This document shows positions 8,042-16,400 of a DNA stretch of 56,161 nt, in pieces. A program made the position numbers and the translations under genes. Position 1 is the stretch's first letter, and the number at the start of each line of letters is the position of its first letter. This stretch comes from JAHDCC01 sp964551835 (GTDB lineage: Bacteria; Actinomycetota; Acidimicrobiia; Acidimicrobiales; SZUA-35): contig CAZKEM010000030.1 of assembly GCA_964551835.1 (NCBI GenBank), positions 1 through 56,161 of the forward strand. The letters run 5' to 3'. The notes under the pieces are model-generated. The model saw nothing but the letters and a program-made list of their open reading frames with translations, was not told where the DNA came from and did no database searches.

Positions 8042-8803
8042 TTAGGACACAAGGTGGTTTGGTGATGAACTAGGTTGAGACCGCAACGCACCGGGGGTAA
8101 CGCCACTGAACTCTTTAACTTCACGAGTTAGGTGCGCCTGGTCGGCGTACCCTAGCGAAGCCGCTGTCATCGACAACGAGTCGGGCGACGGTCCACGTAG
8201 CTCGGAAACAGCGGTACGGAATCGACATAGACGGCTGTAACTTTTGAGGCCAAGTCCGACAGATTGAGAAAACGAACGGGCGAGGCGACGACGGTCTGCA
8301 TGGAGTAATGCTGGGACTTGACCTGCTGGGACTCCAAGCCGGATAGCCTCCTCCGCCGCCATGATGTTTGGGTCGATCGGTTGAACCCCGCTCAATCGAC
8401 GCAGTATCGCGACATCGAGTTCGTCGAAGAGTAGGTCTGGATTGTCGATGTTGCGGACTCGGTCGGTAAGCGAAGCCGCCTCGGACCCCCACAGGGCTTC
8501 AAGATCGACCTGGCGGTTGACCAGGTTCAGAGCGTTCTCGCGGCAAAGCAACGATGCCGCTCCGATATGCAAGTTCACGCCGATGGCTCGGCGTTGTTGG
8601 GTCGGGTCGATGGCAGTCGGCAATGTTGAGGGCCCGACCAGCACGCCGAGTTCGCTAACGTCGGGGTGTAGCCCAATGATGATCTGGCCTTGAGCTGAAG
8701 GAAAGACTACTTCCTCACTGTGGGTAACATCAAACTCGCAGTACCAATAGCTCGACACAAATCGAGCCACGACCGTTGATCGAGGTCGACGAGAAAGGAA
8801 CAT
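8042..8803 (-). CDS. AraC-family transcriptional regulator
   Basis: A 253-residue regulator. The N-terminal ~150 residues ('VSSYWYCEFDVTHSEEVVFPSAQGQIIIGLHPD', in parts 'VSSYWYCEF' and 'VVFPSAQGQIIIG') resemble the beta-rich effector domain often seen in short AraC proteins of actinobacteria. The C-terminus carries two helix-turn-helix units ('DRRRLARSFSQSVGLGLKSY' and 'SMTAASLGYADQAHLTREVK') followed by 'FSGVTPGAL', the end of the AraC DNA-binding domain. The regulated genes are unknown. The VOC gene lies 73 bp downstream on the same strand and is a natural candidate. Confidence 0.88.
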   Translation of the reverse strand: MFLSRRPRSTVVARFVSSYWYCEFDVTHSEEVVFPSAQGQIIIGLHPDVSELGVLVGPSTLPTAIDPTQQRRAIGVNLHIGAASLLCRENALNLVNRQVDLEALWGSEAASLTDRVRNIDNPDLLFDELDVAILRRLSGVQPIDPNIMAAEEAIRLGVPAGQVPALLHADRRRLARSFSQSVGLGLKSYSRLCRFRTAVSELRGPSPDSLSMTAASLGYADQAHLTREVKEFSGVTPGALRSQPSSSPNHLVS

Positions 8804-8943
8804 AAGCTCAGAGTCTAAACCACTGATGGGACAAAGCCTAAAGAAACTTACCTCAAGGTCTTAACAGTCAGGCTGATCGGCCGAGCCTGGATGGGTTGGA
8901 TTCGCATACCCCGGTCATTTGTGGACCCTACCGCAGAAACACC

Positions 8944-8977
8944 AACAGCTAGGCCCATGGATGTAGACCTAGCTGTT
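8944..8977 (-). terminator. Inverted repeat after the Sec-ArsC gene
   Basis: AACAGCTAGG (8944-8953) and CCTAGCTGTT (8968-8977) form a perfect 10-bp stem with a 14-nt loop, starting 7 bases after the arsC-like stop. On the minus strand it is followed by GGTGTTTCTG, only a weak U tract. It is probably a transcription terminator or 3'-end stabiliser. Confidence 0.55.
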
Positions 8978-8984
8978 AAATGCT

Positions 8985-9341
8985 CTAACTGAGAAACTCT
9001 GCAATCCGAGCTTTGGGCCGACCAATAATGGCTTTGTCTCCTTTGACAACAACCGGCCGCTGAAGCAGCGCCTTTTGTTCCATTAGGAGGTCAATAACCG
9101 TCTCGGAGTTACCAACATATGTGTCGGGATCAAGCGCCAATTTCTTAAATTTTGAGTCCTTGCGGACTAGGTCCTCTACCGGGTCCTCGAGGCCAGCGAC
9201 TATTCTTTCTAGCTGGGCTCGGTCCGGCGGCTCCTTCATATAGAGAACGGTTTCGTGTTCTACTCCCAATTCCTCGGCGACCGCCAAGGCGTTTCGAGAA
9301 GATCCTCAATGAGGGTTATGGTAAATGACTACATCAGACAC
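8985..9341 (-). CDS. ArsC/Spx-family reductase selenoprotein (UGA at codon 12 read as Sec)
   Basis: An ordinary ORF reading starts at TTG 9287 and loses the active site. Upstream in the same frame, after TGA 9308-9306, lies GTG 9341 with a strong Shine-Dalgarno (AAGGGAGG, 5-nt spacer). The resulting 118-residue protein begins with 'YHNPH-Sec-GSSRNAL', so the UGA replaces catalytic Cys12 of the ArsC family. The three arsenate-binding arginines of E. coli ArsC (Arg60, Arg94, Arg107) have counterparts at Arg60 ('LVRKD'), Arg95 ('LQRPVV') and Arg108 ('IGRP'). The frame stays open for 106 codons after the UGA and a GGTC-loop hairpin follows it. The protein could be an arsenate reductase or another ArsC-fold thiol reductase. 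No other ars gene is adjacent. Confidence 0.88.
9272..9305 (-). promoter_or_regulatory. Putative bacterial SECIS element in the ArsC-like gene
   Basis: On the minus strand, 16 nt after the UGA, CCTTGGC (9289-9283) pairs over 7 bp with GCCGAGG (9278-9272), one pair being G-U. The stem is capped by GGTC (9282-9279). The loop starts 23 nt after the UGA, inside the range known for bacterial SECIS elements. The core GCGGTCGC is identical to that of the hairpin in the AhpD-like gene, although the two coding sequences are unrelated. Confidence 0.75.
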
Positions 9342-9369
9342 AGCTGCCTCCCTTAGTTCTGTGGATGGC

Positions 9370-9393
9370 CCTCGACCCTACCAGGGTTCGAGG
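9370..9393 (-). terminator. Hairpin after the MFS gene
   Basis: Read on the minus strand, CCTCGAACCCT (9393-9383) pairs with AGGGTCGAGG (9379-9370) with one bulged base and a 3-nt loop. It starts 6 nt after the stop of the MFS gene and precedes the arsC-like gene. It has no U tract, so it may be a weak terminator or an insulating hairpin. Confidence 0.5.
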
Positions 9394-9399
9394 AATTCG

Positions 9400-10668
9400 C
9401 TATCGAGTGGGCTGGCGTCGGGCTTCAACCTGGTTGCGATCAGACTCACTTGGGACCCCGGCCGCTAGCCAGGCGACCCCGGCAACCACAAAGGCGATAC
9501 CAAGTAACGCCGTCGGTACCGAAAGAAGCTGTGCCACGAGTCCCCATACGAGCCCTGCTCCAATGTCGGTGACCGATTGGGCTTGACTGACCATGGAATG
9601 AATCGTGGCTCGTACCTCAGGAGGAGCGTCGCGGTTGACCCATCCTTCCAGGACTGGGTCAAATGTTTCTCTCATGCTGTCTTGAACGATCAGCCCGAGG
9701 CCAATTAAGATTGCCAAATTTGACAAAGCCGCCATCGCTATGCCGAGCGCGGCAGCTACGAACATCGTTGCCGTGATGCGGCTTAGATCGCTCGAGCCTC
9801 CTACCTTGCGAGACACGATTGAGTTCACGATAAAACCTGAGGCGACTGCGACCAGGAACCATGCAGCCATCGGGACGATGCTCGACTCGACTGTTCCTGT
9901 GGTGTCCAAGAATCGCTTCAAACCCAGGAAGTCCAAGGTGTCGCCAGCCAAGGATATGCCTGCTGCGACTAGCACAATACGCCGCAGTCGAGGACGTGCC
10001 TTTACGACTCTGGCACCTTGCCGAAGAACAGATAAAAACGTTTCACCCCGTTCGCTTCCGCTGACAAAACCTCTCTCGGTCATGAGCACCGCTGTCAGTA
10101 ATGCAACGATCAGGTACCCGGCGCCCGCCATACGTACACTTACAACGAGCGAACGCATCCCGACGACAGTCGCAATTGGGATGCCGACTACGGCTAACGC
10201 CAACCCGAGCCGATGTTTTCGAAGCAACAGGTGGGCGACGGTCTCGTCTAAATCCAATTCATTGGAACGAGCGCTATCAGAACGCAATTCATCGGTTAGC
10301 CAGGCAACTTCGCCGCCCGAGCGGAGTGCCCACGAAACGCCGCTAATCGTCTGGGCCCCCAACAACATCAAGTAGTTTCTCGACACAACCATCACCAGAA
10401 TACTCACGCCCATCAGGACCCGACTCAACACGATCGTGTGTTTTCGGCTTAGTAGATCCGCGGCGACTCCAGACGGAACCTCCATAGCGATGATCGTTAT
10501 TTGGACGATCACGCCCAGCGAAACCAGCCTTACCGGCGAGAGCGAAAGCTCCTTTATCCACCAAATTGACACCACAAGATAAAACGACCAGTTAAGTGCA
10601 TCGGTGATGGCACCCGTCCACGTAAACACAAACTCTGGCCTGCGAGCTGCCTGCAACATCCGGTCCAC
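9400..10668 (-). CDS. Major facilitator superfamily transporter
   Basis: A 422-residue integral membrane protein with about 12 predicted hydrophobic helices. The loop between helices 2 and 3 reads 'GVAADLLSRKHTIVLSRVLMG', the MFS motif-A region (G-x-x-x-D-x-x-x-R-K/R). A central soluble loop ('LRQGARVVKARPRLRR') separates the two six-helix halves. The substrate is not evident. It could be a drug or metabolite efflux pump. It is followed on the same strand by the Sec-ArsC gene with a hairpin between, so cotranscription is uncertain. Confidence 0.85.
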   Translation of the reverse strand: MDRMLQAARRPEFVFTWTGAITDALNWSFYLVVSIWWIKELSLSPVRLVSLGVIVQITIIAMEVPSGVAADLLSRKHTIVLSRVLMGVSILVMVVSRNYLMLLGAQTISGVSWALRSGGEVAWLTDELRSDSARSNELDLDETVAHLLLRKHRLGLALAVVGIPIATVVGMRSLVVSVRMAGAGYLIVALLTAVLMTERGFVSGSERGETFLSVLRQGARVVKARPRLRRIVLVAAGISLAGDTLDFLGLKRFLDTTGTVESSIVPMAAWFLVAVASGFIVNSIVSRKVGGSSDLSRITATMFVAAALGIAMAALSNLAILIGLGLIVQDSMRETFDPVLEGWVNRDAPPEVRATIHSMVSQAQSVTDIGAGLVWGLVAQLLSVPTALLGIAFVVAGVAWLAAGVPSESDRNQVEARRQPTR

Positions 10669-10770
10669 CGAGCAATAGTAGCTCGGGCCGATAACATCCG
10701 ACGTTGAATTTCTGCTTCGTTGCAGGGGCGACGATAAACACTACCAGGTTCGTGACATACTAATCTCGTT

Positions 10771-11442
10771 GTGGCCTTCCGTACCTTTACAAAGAAACGC
10801 TTTCTGGCGCTGGTTGCGGTTGGTCTCGCTGGAGTCATGTCTTATGTGTTGGCAGCCCAAATTGTGGTATCCCAGGCTGCAGGCGACGCCGTAGTCTCGG
10901 ACGCTGGAGACCTAACACCGGCAAACGTCGTGATAGTTCCCGGAGCCCGCGTATACCCAAATGGAACCCCGTCCCAGTTTCTTCGGCAGCGACTGAACGC
11001 CGCCGATGAACTGTATGAAGCTGGCACCGTCGAACATGTTCTGGTTTCAGGCGACAATCGACAGAGCCACTACAACGAACCCGAGGCGATGCAAGAATAC
11101 ATTGTTGACCAGGGTGTTTACGCCCGCGACGTCACGTTGGACTTCGCAGGGTTTGACACGTGGGACACCTGCATTCGGGCCAAGGAACAGTTCGGAGTTA
11201 CCGAGGCGATTGTGGTCACCCAAGAACGGTTTGCGGACCGAACTGCAGCGTTGTGTTCAACAGCTGGGATCGAGGTTCAGGTGCTAGCGTTACGGACTCC
11301 GTACCAAAGCCGTGGGCCTCGCCTGAAGTCCAACGTGCGGGAAAAACTGGCCAATGTAAAGGCGTGGGGCGACATAGTTCGTACCCCCGACGCACATCAT
11401 GGCGGCGAATTTGTCGGCCTGATCGGGTCGGAACCTAGCTAG
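10771..11442 (+). CDS. SanA/YdcF-like DUF218 membrane-anchored protein
   Basis: A 223-residue protein with one N-terminal membrane helix (about 9-32) and a DUF218 domain: 'ANVVIVPGARVYPNGTPSQFLRQRLNAA', 'VEHVLVSGDNRQSHYNEPEAM', 'DFAGFDTWDTCIRAKEQFG' and 'AIVVTQERFADRTAALC' (each shown in part). This matches the SanA branch, linked in E. coli to envelope barrier function (vancomycin exclusion at high temperature). The GTG start at 10771 puts the TM at the right place. It is divergent from the MFS gene. The biochemical activity of the family is not settled. Confidence 0.83.
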   Translation: MAFRTFTKKRFLALVAVGLAGVMSYVLAAQIVVSQAAGDAVVSDAGDLTPANVVIVPGARVYPNGTPSQFLRQRLNAADELYEAGTVEHVLVSGDNRQSHYNEPEAMQEYIVDQGVYARDVTLDFAGFDTWDTCIRAKEQFGVTEAIVVTQERFADRTAALCSTAGIEVQVLALRTPYQSRGPRLKSNVREKLANVKAWGDIVRTPDAHHGGEFVGLIGSEPS

Positions 11443-11444
11443 TC

Positions 11445-11458
11445 AGCTAGATCTAGCT
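11445..11458. repeat. Perfect 14-bp palindrome after the SanA-like gene
   Basis: AGCTAGATCTAGCT is its own reverse complement and lies 3 bases after the SanA-like stop codon, next to further CTAG units. It may be part of a weak terminator or an operator. It may also be chance. Confidence 0.45.
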
Positions 11459-11549
11459 ATCACCTGAGGTTGTCGCGGGAGCGACCGTTGTTGGAGGGGC
11501 CGTTGTCGGGTACCGCAGCCAATGATGGGTCAAAGGGTCTAAAGAGTTT

Positions 11550-11571
11550 CCCAAGCCTAAGAAGGCTCGGG
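11550..11571 (-). terminator. Terminator overlapping the RRM gene stop codon
   Basis: On the minus strand CCCGAGCC (11571-11564) pairs with GGCTTGGG (11557-11550), with one G-U pair and a 6-nt loop. The stem is followed by AAACTCTTT. The stop codon TAG (11559-11557) lies at the loop/3'-arm boundary, so the last codons of the RRM gene form part of the terminator. Confidence 0.55.
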
Positions 11572-11820
11572 ATCTTTTGGCTTGGTTTGTGCTTTCTTGA
11601 CCCGGATACGAGCGCCTCCCAACTCGATGCCGTTGAGGTTTCTGACCGCCAACTTCGCTTCGCCTACCTTAGGCATTTCGACGAAACCAAACCCTTTTGA
11701 CCGGCCGGTTTCAGCGTCGAGGATAATAGTGCAAGATTGAACCCGGCCATACGATTCGAAAAGCTCTTGAAGCTCGGATTCGGTGGTTGAACGGGATAAC
11801 TTTCTGACAAGAAGTCTCAT
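11557..11820 (-). CDS. Small RRM-type RNA-binding protein
   Basis: An 87-residue single RNA-recognition-motif protein. RNP2 is 'LLVRKL' (residues 3-8) and RNP1 is 'KGFGFVEM' (42-49), with the betaalphabetabetaalphabeta spacing of an RRM and a basic tail 'RIRVKKAQTKP'. Such single-RRM proteins (Rbp type) occur in cyanobacteria and other bacteria, where several are cold-induced. Here the gene is monocistronic and has its own terminator. Its RNA targets are unknown. Confidence 0.93.
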   Translation of the reverse strand: MRLLVRKLSRSTTESELQELFESYGRVQSCTIILDAETGRSKGFGFVEMPKVGEAKLAVRNLNGIELGGARIRVKKAQTKPKDPEPS

Positions 11821-11898
11821 TGTTCCAAGTCTGCCGAAAATAACGAAAATAATTTCGGATTTTGGGAACTAATTATCCTCGAGTATCGTCAGAGCTGT

Positions 11899-12369
11899 AT
11901 GTACTCAAAATTCAGAACCCTTTTCGTCGTAGTTTCCGTCGCCTTGGTGGCCGCCTCTTGCGGAAGTGACCCAGAGACAACTGCCAATCTGCCTGTCTCT
12001 GGCGAAGGCACCGCCTCTAGTGGCACCGTGCCAAGTGGCACCGTTCCGGCAACTGTCGACCAACCTTCCACCATCGATGAACCGGCGACCACCACACAGG
12101 ACAGCGACACGCCTGTGACTGACGGCCTCGGAGAAGACCCTGAGCCTGAGGAACCAGGTACAGAACCCACGGGCATAGAAGCGTTGGCGGCAACTCTTGT
12201 CGACAAACCCTTGGCGGAAGCTGAAGGCATCGCAGAGGCGAACGATGCGACCATGCGTGTGGTGAAACAAGACGGTGAGGACTATGCCGTCACCAAGGAT
12301 TACATCGTCGACCGAATCAACGTTGCCGTTGTTGATGGTGTGGTCACCTCAATCGAGTTCATCGGATAG
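11899..12369 (+). CDS. Lipoprotein with I78-like C-terminal domain
   Basis: A 156-residue exported lipoprotein. The signal peptide ends in a lipobox with Cys21 ('LVAASC'). A low-complexity Thr/Pro/Glu/Asp-rich linker fills about 25-95. The C-terminus (about 97-156: 'LVDKPLAEAEGIAEAND', 'TMRVVKQDGED', 'YIVDRINVAVVDGVVTSIEFIG' in parts) resembles the peptidase-inhibitor I78 family, with the 'DRINV.V..G.V' core. Placement at the outer face of the membrane is expected. A role as a peptidase inhibitor is only a family-based guess. Confidence 0.78.
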   Translation: MYSKFRTLFVVVSVALVAASCGSDPETTANLPVSGEGTASSGTVPSGTVPATVDQPSTIDEPATTTQDSDTPVTDGLGEDPEPEEPGTEPTGIEALAATLVDKPLAEAEGIAEANDATMRVVKQDGEDYAVTKDYIVDRINVAVVDGVVTSIEFIG

Positions 12370-12530
12370 CGCTCGGTTTTCAACGAGTGCCCAGTGACAG
12401 ACAGAGACGGACTTCGTTCGCGTACCCAGCGAGCGGATTACTACATCTGAAGCCATTTCCTCGCTTCCGTATGCCGACATTTCGATCTACCGACGGGGAA
12501 CCGCTGCGACGTTGGCTACGGGAAGCTTTG

Positions 12531-12603
12531 TGGAGCTAAGGAGAATTGAACTCCTGACCTCTTCCGTGCCACGGAAGCGCTCTACCAACTGAGCTATAGC
12601 CCC
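12531..12603 (-). tRNA. tRNA-Ala (anticodon GGC)
   Basis: A complete cloverleaf of 73 nt on the minus strand: acceptor GGGGCTA with TAGCTCC, D-arm with 'AGCTCAGTTGGTAGAGC', anticodon stem CTTCC/GGAAG around loop GTGGCAC (anticodon GGC), and T-arm with GTTCAATTC. Discriminator base A. CCA is not encoded. Confidence 0.95.
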
Positions 12604-12809
12604 TATCATTTAGGAATCCCGATAGTACCAAGATCTTAGCTGAGGACGCACCCTTGATATCACAACGTCATCGAACTCTCGATATTGTTTGACCGTCCAC
12701 CATTGTCCGGACTGTGTCGCCCACAAGCCGAACACATCTGGTGACTACACTGAACTAAGCTTTGACGACCTAGCCAGCTTCATAGAGAACAGTAAGGAAT
12801 TCAGGCCCA

Positions 12810-13547
12810 ATGCCACCCTCAGCAATACCCGAACAAGCGAAACCGATTGTTCGGGCAAACGATGTCGTCAAAACCTACAGTACAGGCGGCCACACCGTTC
12901 AAGCATTACGCGGCGTCAGTCTCGATATTTGTGCTGGCGAATTTATGGCGGTCGTCGGCCCTTCGGGTAATGGCAAGTCGACGTTACTCAACTGCCTTTC
13001 GGGCATAGACACGATCGATTCAGGAACCGTACATATTGACGGACTAGAAATACACGAGTTGTCCGACCGGAAAAGGACCGCACATCGAGCAGAGCGCATG
13101 GGGTTTGTATTCCAAAGTTTCAACCTCATCCCCGTCTTGAATGCAGTCGAAAACGTTGAACTTCCGCTGCTAGCGGCTTCGGTCAAACAGTCCGAAGCGC
13201 GGGAACGTTCGATGGCCATCTTAGAAAGAGTCGACCTTGTTGATCGTGCCAGTCACCGCCCAGGCGAACTGTCTGGTGGACAACAACAACGAGTGGCTAT
13301 CGCCAGAGCATTGGTCTCAAACCCTGCAGTAATTTGGGCAGACGAACCGACCGGCAACCTCGACAGCGCGACAGCCGCCTCGGTTGTCGAACTCTTCGCC
13401 GAACTTCACGACAACGGCCAAACCGTAGTTATTGTTACTCACGACAGATCGCTCGGCGATCGAGCAAATCGGTTGGTAGAAGTCCTCGATGGCTTAATCG
13501 CCTCGGACGAATCGCCATCGGTCAGCCCAAAAATTCGAACTGGGTAA
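12810..13547 (+). CDS. ABC transporter ATP-binding subunit (MacB/LolD type)
   Basis: A 245-residue ATPase of the MacB/LolD/FtsE group. It carries Walker A 'GPSGNGKST' (50-58), the Q-loop region 'GFVFQSFNLIPVLNAVENVELPL' (in part 'FVFQSFNLIPVL'), signature 'LSGGQQQRVAIARAL', Walker B 'VIWADEPTGNLD' and the switch histidine in 'VIVTHD'. It is 6 bases upstream of its FtsX-type permease and surely forms a complex with it. This class couples ATP hydrolysis to periplasmic or envelope mechanics (lipoprotein release, peptide or drug efflux) rather than classic import. Confidence 0.93.
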   Translation: MPPSAIPEQAKPIVRANDVVKTYSTGGHTVQALRGVSLDICAGEFMAVVGPSGNGKSTLLNCLSGIDTIDSGTVHIDGLEIHELSDRKRTAHRAERMGFVFQSFNLIPVLNAVENVELPLLAASVKQSEARERSMAILERVDLVDRASHRPGELSGGQQQRVAIARALVSNPAVIWADEPTGNLDSATAASVVELFAELHDNGQTVVIVTHDRSLGDRANRLVEVLDGLIASDESPSVSPKIRTG

Positions 13548-13553
13548 CCGCCC

Positions 13554-16400
13554 ATGACCTATATATCCATTGCCATCCTGGTCCTCCTAATTCCCCCGGT
13601 TCTTTACGACCTGTTGTTCCGGCCCGCCATTCGACGTATAGGTTTGCGAAACGTCGCTCGTCGACCCGGTGAAGCCGCGCTGGTAATCGTCGGGTCAATG
13701 TTGGCGACCGCACTCATAGTCGCATCGTTCATGGTCGGCGATTCGTTCGGAACCTCGTTTCGGGTCGAGGCAGAGGACCGGCTCGGCCCGATCGACCTCC
13801 TGGTGCCCAGCGAAGACGTCGACGCAGACCTAGCAGCCTTAGAGGGCTCTCTAGACGACGGCGGGGGACCCATCGAGTCACTTCTGGCCATTCGTGAAGG
13901 CGCAATCAACGCCGCTAACCTGCAAGGAAAAATCGAACCTGGCGTGTTGGTTTGGGAACTCGACCCAGAAGAGGCGAGAGGCTTCGGCAATGATCTCGAC
14001 GCCACCGGATTAGCCGAACTCCCAAATTCTCTCGCCTCAAACGAACTCGCTATCAACCAAGAACTGGCAGACGAGCTCGGCGTTGAGGCTGGCGAAACAA
14101 TCAACCTAGTCGCAGGGCCAGCCGTGCTCGAAATGAACATCGTGTCTGTTCTACCGCGACGAGGAGTTGCTGGGTTCGCTCCAATCATTGTCGCCAAAGG
14201 AGCCCTAAGCGGCTCGTTTCCGGACGCGGAACAGGTGTTTCGAGACACCATCGTCGTGTCCAACGTCGGGGGCACCTACGAAGGCGCCAACACAACAGCG
14301 GAGTCCGAAGATTACATACGATCTGTCTTACGTGAAGACACCCCTATCAACACCGCCAAGGCCTTCATCCTTGGTCGAGCCGACGCCATAGCTAGCAACA
14401 CGACCAGTCAGTTTTCTACCGTCGGCGGGTTTAGCGTCGCGGCCGGGGTGTTATTGGTTGTGAACCTCTTTGTCATGCTGGCGGCCGAACGCAAAGTAGA
14501 TCTCGGAACGATGAGAGCCATCGGAGTTCAAAGAAGTCACACCCGACGAGCATTCTCCATCGAAGGACTTATTTACGGACTGGTGGCCACAATTCTTGGC
14601 CTAGGGGTTGGGTACGGGGTCGCGGCCGCCATTCTTTGGTTCGCTGATGGCAAATTTGAAGTCGAGAGCGACTTCCAACTCCGTCTAGGCGTGGAAGCAA
14701 CGAGCCTGTTTTCTGGTGCCGTAATCGGCCTAGCCATTTCGCAGTTGACGGTGTTGGCGACAACCATGCGGGTCGTGCGAATCAATATTGTCGCTGCCTT
14801 AAAGGACGCCGTTCTTCCTCGATCCAAGGGCGACTCGCTCCGAGGAATAGTGTTGGGACTTGTGGCCATAGTCATCGCGGTTATTGGCTGGCTCCTCGCC
14901 TCTAGCATCCAGTTTGTCGCGTTCGTAACGCCGATACTATTCGCAGTTGGACTTATTCCTCTGCTGACGAGACTGGTCGGTCAAAAAGTAGCAGTGGTTA
15001 TCGGCTGTGGCCTGGGACTGTTCTGGGCGTCGGCAGCGTTCGGCATACTGTCGGACACCTTCGAAGATACGAGGATCGAAATCTTCCTTGTCCAAGGCAT
15101 CATCCTCGTCGGGCTTTCGGTTAGCATTCTCGCTGCGTTCGATCGATGGATGATCGCGGCCATCAGAACGGTAACGAGAGGCTCTGTGTCTTCTCGGATC
15201 GGCCTCTCAAACCCCTTGGCTCGACCGGTCCGCACCGCGTTGTTGGTGTCGATGTATGCGCTGGTTATTTTTACGGTCTCGTTTATGGCTGTCCTTAACA
15301 CTGTCCTCGAACAAGAAGGCCCGGAGAACGAAGCGTTGGCGGGGGGCTCATACGACCTATTCTTGTTCTCGAGTCAGCTTTCTCCGCTTGAAACCGAGAA
15401 GCTCACCTCCCGAGACGACATCGAGGTCGCCGTCGAGATGCAAAGCGGACCGGCTATGGTTGCCTCCCATATTCTTGCCAGAAACAGCGCCGAGTATTTC
15501 GGCGAAGACACAACCCAGCTACCAGAGACCGACGACGAAGCGATTCCGGAACGCCGTTTCATTACGCTTGTCACCGCCGACTTTGTATCCAACGGCGCTC
15601 CCACCCTGACCGACCGATCCCCCGACTTCGATTCCGACGACGCCGCCTGGCAACAAGTAGCCGCCGACCCGTCGGTGGCGATTGTTCCTCGATTCGCTGG
15701 CTTCGAAATTGGCGAGTCGATGCAATTAGTCGGCGAAGACGGAAGCCGATCGACCGTTACGGTTATTGGGCTGAGCGGTTGGAATGTGATAACGGGACTT
15801 GGAATGTATATGTCCGCCGAACAGTCTGACAAGTTACTCGACGAATTTCAGCCTACTCGTCGACATCATCTTATTGCCGCAGACGGAGTCGAGCCTTCGG
15901 CGCTAGTCGACCAGCTCGAAACCGACTTCGCCGCCAATGGAGCCGATGCAAATTCGTTCTCAGCCAGTATTGAAGCAGAAGCAGCCGAAACCGAGGCCTT
16001 CATTCAAATCCTCCAAGGCTTTCTAGGCCTCGGGTTACTGATCGGCATTGCAGGGTTGAGCGTTGTGCTTATTCGAGGGGTCCGTGAACGACGCCAACAG
16101 CTCGGAATGCTTCGCGCCGTTGGGTTTCGGTCGACCATCCTTCGAAACTCGTTCCTGGTCGAAGCATGCTTTATTGGCTCCCAAGGGGTCATTCTCGGAG
16201 TGGGTTTAGGGTTGCTCAGCTCGTGGCAAGTTCTGACAAAGTCGACTGCGTTCGCCGACGACCTTGAGTTCGCGGTACCTGTGTGGTGGCTTGCTGGCTT
16301 CGCAGTTGTCGCATTTGTGGCTTCGCTACTCGCCGGATTGTTCCCGGCCGTACGCGCCGGGCGGACCGTTCCCGCTGAAGCGCTACGGCTACCGGGCTAG
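13554..16400 (+). CDS. FtsX-like ABC transporter permease, duplicated
   Basis: A 948-residue permease made of two FtsX/MacB-type halves. Each half has an N-terminal helix, a large extracytoplasmic domain and a three-helix FtsX block. The first half shows helix ~1-20, extracytoplasmic part ~60-290, and helices ~290-420 ('DLGTMRAIGVQRSHTRRAF'). The second half has its extracytoplasmic part to ~815 and a final block with 'RRQQLGMLRAVGFRSTILRNSF'. The paired 'lGxmRAIG' motifs mark the coupling regions to the ATPase encoded just upstream. The substrate is unknown. Lipoproteins, lipids or peptides are family possibilities. The stop lies inside a tandem repeat. Confidence 0.91.
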   Translation: MTYISIAILVLLIPPVLYDLLFRPAIRRIGLRNVARRPGEAALVIVGSMLATALIVASFMVGDSFGTSFRVEAEDRLGPIDLLVPSEDVDADLAALEGSLDDGGGPIESLLAIREGAINAANLQGKIEPGVLVWELDPEEARGFGNDLDATGLAELPNSLASNELAINQELADELGVEAGETINLVAGPAVLEMNIVSVLPRRGVAGFAPIIVAKGALSGSFPDAEQVFRDTIVVSNVGGTYEGANTTAESEDYIRSVLREDTPINTAKAFILGRADAIASNTTSQFSTVGGFSVAAGVLLVVNLFVMLAAERKVDLGTMRAIGVQRSHTRRAFSIEGLIYGLVATILGLGVGYGVAAAILWFADGKFEVESDFQLRLGVEATSLFSGAVIGLAISQLTVLATTMRVVRINIVAALKDAVLPRSKGDSLRGIVLGLVAIVIAVIGWLLASSIQFVAFVTPILFAVGLIPLLTRLVGQKVAVVIGCGLGLFWASAAFGILSDTFEDTRIEIFLVQGIILVGLSVSILAAFDRWMIAAIRTVTRGSVSSRIGLSNPLARPVRTALLVSMYALVIFTVSFMAVLNTVLEQEGPENEALAGGSYDLFLFSSQLSPLETEKLTSRDDIEVAVEMQSGPAMVASHILARNSAEYFGEDTTQLPETDDEAIPERRFITLVTADFVSNGAPTLTDRSPDFDSDDAAWQQVAADPSVAIVPRFAGFEIGESMQLVGEDGSRSTVTVIGLSGWNVITGLGMYMSAEQSDKLLDEFQPTRRHHLIAADGVEPSALVDQLETDFAANGADANSFSASIEAEAAETEAFIQILQGFLGLGLLIGIAGLSVVLIRGVRERRQQLGMLRAVGFRSTILRNSFLVEACFIGSQGVILGVGLGLLSSWQVLTKSTAFADDLEFAVPVWWLAGFAVVAFVASLLAGLFPAVRAGRTVPAEALRLPG

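Noticed and set aside
465..9341. Genome-wide reassignment of UGA (for example to Trp or Gly) instead of selenocysteine
   Set aside because: Many genes in the window end with TGA as a real stop (for example murJ at 32564 and the TadE gene at 38536), and both in-frame UGAs sit at catalytic Cys positions, which fits Sec insertion and not a changed code.
12689..12970. Small protein beginning with a CPDC motif
   Set aside because: It has a TTG start and no clear ribosome site, and its second half overlaps the ABC ATPase gene in another frame.
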